A stretch of DNA of 14,471 nucleotides from Caryophanales bacterium UBA3668 (GTDB lineage Bacteria; Bacillota_I; Bacilli_A; RFN20; CAG-826), in contig DFJP01000113.1 in assembly GCA_002373085.1 (NCBI GenBank), positions 1 through 14,471 of the forward strand, given 5' to 3'. This document shows positions 13,404 to 14,471 of the stretch, one piece after another (the stretch's first letter is position 1; every line of letters starts with the position of its first letter). The notes below the pieces were generated by a model. That model did no database searches, was not told the DNA's origin, and saw nothing but the letters and a program-made list of their open reading frames with translations. The translations under genes and the position numbers were made by a program.

Positions 13404-14471
13404 ATGGGATTTTTTGACAAGATGGCCATTAAACGCTACGCCAAAATAGCAGATAAAGTAATGGCACTCGAAGAAACCATGAAAGCTTTAAGTGATGAAG
13501 ACTTAAGAGCGAAAACCGTTTATTTTAGAGAACAACTTTCGCAAGGAAAGACTCTCGATGATATTAAAGTTGAAGCATTTGCTGTTGCTAGAGAAGCAGC
13601 AAGAAGAACAATTGGGGAATTCCCATATAAAGTTCAAATTATTGGTTCATTAGCGTTACATGCTGGTGATGTTGCAGAAATGAGAACTGGTGAAGGTAAA
13701 ACCTTAACCGCAACCATGGCTGTTTATCTTAATGCACTTGCAGGTAATGGTGTGCACGTTGTTACCGTTAACGAATACTTAAGTGAACGTGACGCTAACT
13801 GGATGGGCCAAATTTATAGATTCTTAGGACTCACCGTAGGTGTTAACCTTAGAACAAAAACCACAAGTGAAAAAAGAGAAGCATATTTATGTGATATCAC
13901 ATACACCACTAACTCTGAATTAGGATTTGACTACTTAAGAGATAACATGGCAACCGAAATGGCCTATCGTGTCTTAAGAGGTCTTAATTTCTGTATCGTC
14001 GATGAAGCCGACTCAATTTTAATTGATGAATCTCGTACCCCACTTATTATTTCCGGTGGCGCACGCGCTAGTGCCTCACAATATACAGTCGCGGACCGTT
14101 TCGTTAAAGCATTAAAGAAAGACGTTGATTTCTCTGTTGATGTTAAAGAAAAGACTGTTAACTTAACTGATTCAGGTAACGCTAAAGCGGACAGAATGTT
14201 TGGTATCAAAAACTTATATGATCCAGAATACGCTGATTTAGTTCATAGAATTCATAACGCTCTTAGAGCGAACTATATTATGGCTAGAGACGTCGATTAT
14301 TTAGTCGATGCTGAAGGACAAGTTCAAATCATTGACCAATTTACTGGCCGTGTTCTTCCAGGAAGAGAATGGTCTGATGGTTTACATCAAGCTGTTCAAG
14401 CCAAAGAGAACGTTGAAATCAAACAAGAAACCGTCACAATGGCGACTATTACATATCAAAACTTCTTCCGT
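13404..14471 (+). CDS. secA: Preprotein translocase ATPase SecA, N-terminal part
   Basis: SecA drives Sec-dependent protein export through SecYEG using ATP. The visible 356 residues start [19 protein letters not shown] and include [23 protein letters not shown] (71-93), Walker A RTGEGKT (94-100), [32 protein letters not shown], the DEAD motif [20 protein letters not shown] (199-218), and the beginning of the preprotein cross-linking domain. SecA is about 800-900 aa, so more than half lies past the window end. The frame is open to base 14471. The RBS GGAGG (13391-13395) is 8 bp from the ATG. The comFA-comFC-secA order is the Bacillota one, minus hpf. Confidence 0.98.
   Translation, partial: MGFFDKMAIKRYAKIADKVMALEETMKALSDEDLRAKTVYFREQLSQGKTLDDIKVEAFAVAREAARRTIGEFPYKVQIIGSLALHAGDVAEMRTGEGKTLTATMAVYLNALAGNGVHVVTVNEYLSERDANWMGQIYRFLGLTVGVNLRTKTTSEKREAYLCDITYTTNSELGFDYLRDNMATEMAYRVLRGLNFCIVDEADSILIDESRTPLIISGGARASASQYTVADRFVKALKKDVDFSVDVKEKTVNLTDSGNAKADRMFGIKNLYDPEYADLVHRIHNALRANYIMARDVDYLVDAEGQVQIIDQFTGRVLPGREWSDGLHQAVQAKENVEIKQETVTMATITYQNFFR

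Overview
The window is AT-rich bacterial DNA using the standard bacterial code: TAA, TAG and TGA all act as stops, and I saw no in-frame TGA. It carries conserved housekeeping genes in Bacillota-type order. The order dnaX-ybaB-recR-tmk-holB-ricT-rsmI on one side and prfA-prmC-tsaC-rpiB, comFA-comFC-secA on the other points to a low-GC Bacillota lineage with a compact genome, perhaps an uncultured Bacilli or Erysipelotrichia relative. The genus cannot be fixed from the sequence. Compared with Bacillus subtilis, several genes are missing from these blocks: yaaQ, yaaR, yabA and yabB, a scr (SRP) RNA upstream of dnaX, and hpf/raiA between comFC and secA.

Region 1 (1-7195, minus strand). One tightly packed operon runs dnaX, ybaB/ebfC, recR, tmk, holB, ricT, rsmI. 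It covers clamp loading, recombinational repair, dTMP phosphorylation, RNA-processing control and 16S rRNA methylation. A hairpin with a T-run follows rsmI, and then typA (cut by the window edge) has its own promoter. Region 2 (7196-7329) is a divergent promoter region holding one promoter for each side.

Region 3 (7330-10345, plus strand) is a translation operon: prfA (RF1), prmC (methylates RF1), tsaC (t6A tRNA synthesis) and rpiB, ended by a strong terminator. Region 5 (11549-14471, plus strand) holds the DNA-uptake genes comFA and comFC, then secA under its own promoter and running off the window.

Region 4 (10346-11548) is the unusual part. It contains, in order: a degenerate, internally deleted piece of comFA (zinc-finger fragment joined to a broken Walker A); a 107-aa unrecognised basic protein; a second, diverged copy of the comFA leader and first codons (start codon and one cysteine lost); and a non-coding block of about 450 bp. 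That block has much higher GC than its surroundings and carries two minus-strand terminators and many helices, including a pair of crossing 8-bp helices that would form a pseudoknot. I read it as one or two structured minus-strand ncRNAs lying between duplicated comFA leaders. This is the most likely place in the window for something undescribed. All sequence comparisons were done by eye; no database search was possible.
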